Part shown: one piece after another, positions 61,759-64,000 of the stretch | Numbering within the stretch: the first letter of the stretch is position 1 | Layout: each line of letters opens with the position of its first letter | NCBI RefSeq assembly: GCF_000814675.1 | Contig: NZ_JWIG01000013.1 | Span: 20,806-84,805 of the forward strand | Source: Pseudoalteromonas distincta | Lineage (GTDB): Bacteria > Pseudomonadota > Gammaproteobacteria > Enterobacterales > Alteromonadaceae | DNA: 64,000 nucleotides | Direction of reading: 5' to 3' | Position numbers and translations under genes: made by a program | Notes under the pieces: generated by a model | Told to the model about the DNA's origin: nothing | The model's input: only the letters and a program-made list of their open reading frames with translations | The model's database searches: none

Positions 61759-62565
61759 ATGTTAAAAACGATTTTTAAGCTTTTACTAACCGTGTTTTTT
61801 GTATGGGCGCTTGCTTACCCGTTTATACAAAGTGACGATGTTGAACTAGATGAACAAACGTCAGAACAACCAAAAAAAGTGAAGAAAAAAGAAAAACCAT
61901 TACATAATGTAAAACTGCCAAAGTTTTCAGAATTTAGTGATGTTAAAGAAAAAAAACATGCATTTTTTAGCTTTATTCGTCCGCACGTTGAAGCCGAAAA
62001 CAAAAAAATATTACAGCAACGCGCTAAGCTTGAAATAGCACGCATGATGCTACAAAACGAATTACCTTTAGAAAAAAAGCAAAGCAAAGATATTGCAGCA
62101 ATATTAAAGTCGTACGGCTTACCAACCACCATTGATACGCTAATACTTACGCAAGCACTACGCCGTGTTGATATAATTCCTAAAGAATTAGCGCTTATGC
62201 AAGCTGCGAATGAATCTGCGTGGGGCACATCGCGTTTTGCACGTATTGGCCTTAACTTTTTTGGTCAGTGGTGTTACACAAAAGGTTGTGGCATGGTACC
62301 AAAACGCCGTAATACTGGAGCTGCACACGAAGTTGCTGCGTTTAAATCGGTAAGAGCTGCTATAAACTCTTACTTTAAAAACATAAATACGCATCCTGCT
62401 TATAAAGATTTGCGCGCAATACGTGAAAACTTACGTCTTGAGCAAAAACCAATTTTAGCGACTGAACTTACACATGGTTTAATGTCTTACTCTGAGCGCG
62501 GTGAAGCGTATATAGAAGAGCTAAACACGATGATTAGCCAAAATAGAGCCTACTTTGATGAATAA
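61759..62565 (+). CDS. Bax-like glucosaminidase-domain protein
   Basis: 268 aa. An N-terminal membrane anchor (FKLLLTVFFVWALAYPFIQ) and a Lys/Glu-rich linker precede a glucosaminidase domain. The catalytic region ALMQAANESAWGTSRFARIG, FFGQWCY and NTHPAYKDLRAIR match Bax-family proteins. Presumed peptidoglycan hydrolase facing the periplasm. Its end overlaps the DUF2987 start by 8 bp, so they form an operon. Confidence 0.9.
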   Translation: MLKTIFKLLLTVFFVWALAYPFIQSDDVELDEQTSEQPKKVKKKEKPLHNVKLPKFSEFSDVKEKKHAFFSFIRPHVEAENKKILQQRAKLEIARMMLQNELPLEKKQSKDIAAILKSYGLPTTIDTLILTQALRRVDIIPKELALMQAANESAWGTSRFARIGLNFFGQWCYTKGCGMVPKRRNTGAAHEVAAFKSVRAAINSYFKNINTHPAYKDLRAIRENLRLEQKPILATELTHGLMSYSERGEAYIEELNTMISQNRAYFDE

Positions 62566-63226
62566 ATACATTTTTAATTGCACCAACGCCATTGCGTTAG
62601 TGCTGCTGGGCATGAGTGCATTTAATGTTAATGCAAGAGAATTTGTGATGTCGTATGACGGTTTTTATGACCGATTAAAAGTTGTTAACAAAGGCGACTT
62701 TCAATATGCGCGAGTTAATTTTTATATAAGTGATATAGCAACTAACGAAGCGTGTGCCATTAAAAGCGGCACTATTTTAACTGAAAGAAACGAGTACCCA
62801 CTTAACTTTACCGATAAAGCACAGCTACTATTACCGTTCGATAAACAACTTGATACGGATAAAGCTGTTATTGTGGTGCAGCCACAAAATCCAGATCATG
62901 ATTGCCAATTAAAACTTCAAATAGAAGCAAACGAACTTGAAGATTTAACGTTTTCAAAGCAGTCGTTATATACCATTAACGAAGAACTTGATGAGCTGTT
63001 AACTGATTTATCGGGCTTTTTTGTAAGTAAATTAATGTGGTTTTTATTACCAGAGCAAAAGGGCGTAGCGGTTACATTTAAAAGCCCAATGCAATTTGAT
63101 GATAAGAGCATAACGTGCGAAAAGTCTGTGTGTTATTTTGCAGTTGAAGATAACTGGGAAGATGATACCGCAGTGCTTGGCGATATATCGAACGTTATTA
63201 AAGTAACGCCTTGGATTGTTAAGTAG
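62558..63226 (+). CDS. DUF2987-family secreted protein
   Basis: 222 aa from the ATG at 62558; a TTG one codon earlier is possible. Signal peptide ALVLLGMSAFNVNA. MSYDGFYDRLKVVNKGDFQY, then VNFYISD and IVVVQPQNPDHDC are DUF2987 hallmarks known from Alteromonadales and Vibrio. Periplasmic and mostly beta, with several cysteines (EACAIK, HDCQLK, ITCEKSVCYF). Function unknown. Co-transcribed with the Bax-like gene. Confidence 0.85.
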   Translation: MNKYIFNCTNAIALVLLGMSAFNVNAREFVMSYDGFYDRLKVVNKGDFQYARVNFYISDIATNEACAIKSGTILTERNEYPLNFTDKAQLLLPFDKQLDTDKAVIVVQPQNPDHDCQLKLQIEANELEDLTFSKQSLYTINEELDELLTDLSGFFVSKLMWFLLPEQKGVAVTFKSPMQFDDKSITCEKSVCYFAVEDNWEDDTAVLGDISNVIKVTPWIVK

Positions 63227-63240
63227 CTCACATATAAAAA

Positions 63241-63262
63241 GCGGCATTTAGCCTAATGCCGA
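63241..63262 (+). terminator. Disrupted terminator hairpin
   Basis: Stem CGGCATT / AATGCCG preceded by five A, as in a terminator of the Bax-DUF2987 operon, but followed by ATCAGTTAAG instead of T. The T-run seems to have been separated by the insertion of the IS element. Confidence 0.5.
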
Positions 63263-63305
63263 TCAGTTAAGAAAATGACCGGTTGACCGATCCAAACGAT
63301 CATGC

Positions 63306-63342
63306 AAAATCCGTAGTTAGGAAACTAACTACGGATTTTTTT
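63306..63342 (+). terminator. Hairpin just upstream of the IS4 transposase
   Basis: 14-bp stem AAATCCGTAGTTAG-GAAA-CTAACTACGGATTT followed by T. It ends 0-1 bp before the GTG start. It can block readthrough transcription into the transposase or mask its translation start. Confidence 0.85.
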
Positions 63343-64000
63343 GTGAATATAGAACAAGCACTGCAAGCAACACTTGAAGAAAGCAGCCGATACCATACCT
63401 TTGAAAAATTATCAGAAATTCTTGACCCTGAAATCATTGAACAAGGTTTTCAACAAGCAGGGATTGCAACCGTTCGTAAGCGAAGATTACCGCTTGAAGC
63501 CGTTTTGTGGTCAGTTATTGGCATGGCATTGTTTCGAAAAGAATCAGTTTGGAATATCGCTAATAAGCTAGATATCATGTTACCTGGCAAGAACCAACTC
63601 GTTGCTCCAAGTGCGATGGTACAGGCGAGACAAAGGTTAGGTAATGATTCCGTTAAACACGTTTTCAATAAATCTGCTCAATCAATGTATAAGCAACAGT
63701 CATTCGAAACATGGAATGGTTTGAACCTATTAGCTGTTGACGGTGTTGTGTGGCGAACAGCCGACACGCCTGATAATCGTAAAGCCTTCTCTTCAGGTAG
63801 CAACCAATACGGTGATACAGCCTTTCCTCAAATACGCATGGTCTGTCATATGGAATTGACCAGCCATCAACTTCTCAGTAGCGAGTTTGATAACTATAAA
63901 ACCAACGAGATGAAATTAGCTGAGCGTTTAATTGAACGTACACCAGATAATTCACTGACTATGTTTGATAAAGGATATTATTCTTTAGGCCTGTTAAACC
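63343..64000 (+). CDS. IS4-family transposase, truncated by window end
   Basis: Opens at GTG 63343 ([20 protein letters not shown]) and stays open to the window edge, 219 codons. N-terminal IS4 domain [20 protein letters not shown] and [12 protein letters not shown]. The DDE catalytic core has D133 in LAVDGVVWR and D209 in MFDKGYYS; the Glu of the triad lies beyond the edge. The two Asp motifs are typical of IS4 transposases. The short ORFs reported in other frames here are shadows. Confidence 0.9.
   Translation, partial: MNIEQALQATLEESSRYHTFEKLSEILDPEIIEQGFQQAGIATVRKRRLPLEAVLWSVIGMALFRKESVWNIANKLDIMLPGKNQLVAPSAMVQARQRLGNDSVKHVFNKSAQSMYKQQSFETWNGLNLLAVDGVVWRTADTPDNRKAFSSGSNQYGDTAFPQIRMVCHMELTSHQLLSSEFDNYKTNEMKLAERLIERTPDNSLTMFDKGYYSLGLLN

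Larger units (their letters stand above)
63258..64000 (+). mobile_element. IS4-family insertion sequence, left part
   Basis: Left boundary near 63258 is judged from the broken terminator and the start of GATCAGTTAAGAAAATG-type sequence before the transposase; the exact inverted repeat cannot be fixed because the right end is outside the window. Contains a strong hairpin and the transposase gene. Confidence 0.65.

Noticed and set aside
63374..63668. Short ORFs of 65 and 72 aa at the right edge
   Set aside because: They lie in other frames of the IS4 transposase that starts at GTG 63343.

Overview
The window looks like a chromosomal segment of a marine gammaproteobacterium of the order Alteromonadales, most likely Pseudoalteromonas. 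This rests on gene content: a TonB-dependent receptor with tryptophan-halogenase-like partners in a glucan locus, an ExoP-like GH3 glucosidase, Bax, DUF2987 and DUF3465 proteins, low GC and AT-rich intergenic DNA. No rRNA, tRNA or CRISPR was seen. The right edge runs into an IS4-family element that the window truncates.

Layout. 0-5.9 kb: glutathione peroxidase, a 3-hydroxyisobutyrate-dehydrogenase-like enzyme, a five-unit array of ~245-bp palindromic repeats, exonuclease I (sbcB) and an orphan coiled-coil membrane protein. 6.3-21.5 kb: three paralogous small secreted proteins (6422, 9374, 21038), each with the same ~120-bp leader and its own terminator. They bracket a CPA1 antiporter and a small outer-membrane barrel, and then a catabolic island. 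The island holds a porin, a LysR regulator, a BCCT transporter, and an operon of Rieske oxygenase, aldehyde dehydrogenase, rubredoxin-reductase fusion, FAD amine oxidoreductase and EutQ-like cupin. It probably takes up and oxidises a quaternary or N-methylated amine. 22-28 kb: a lipoprotein, a two-gene SPFH membrane unit, a YrhK protein, an M23 peptidase and an MFS carrier.

28-41.4 kb is a beta-glucoside/beta-glucan locus. GH1, a GPH symporter and a LacI repressor form one minus-strand operon. A GH3 lipoprotein is divergent from it. A TonB receptor followed by two tryptophan-halogenase-like flavoproteins forms a third unit. Four copies of GGAAGCGCTTCC, two in the GH1/GH3 divergent promoter and two upstream of the receptor, tie these units into one LacI regulon.

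42-49.3 kb: a lipoprotein, a Crp/Fnr regulator, an Mpo1-like protein, an SDR, a DUF2238 protein and a GNAT. After these comes a minus-strand accessory patch with integron-type attC sequences around small unknown genes but no integrase in view, and a 59-aa DUF6435-type gene. 49.4-63.2 kb: PQQ-type sugar dehydrogenase, a ferredoxin-reductase/desaturase operon with FabR/DesT-like operators, branched-chain aminotransferase, a second TonB receptor, a DUF962 protein, prolyl oligopeptidase, dGTPase, Bax-like and DUF2987 proteins.

Non-coding repeats are a theme. They include the 245-bp palindromic array, a ~160-bp element with ATACCA/TTGGTAT ends (three copies), a ~285-bp inverted-repeat element that supplies a terminator, and its degenerate relative. 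All function calls come from reading motifs by eye. No database search was run.
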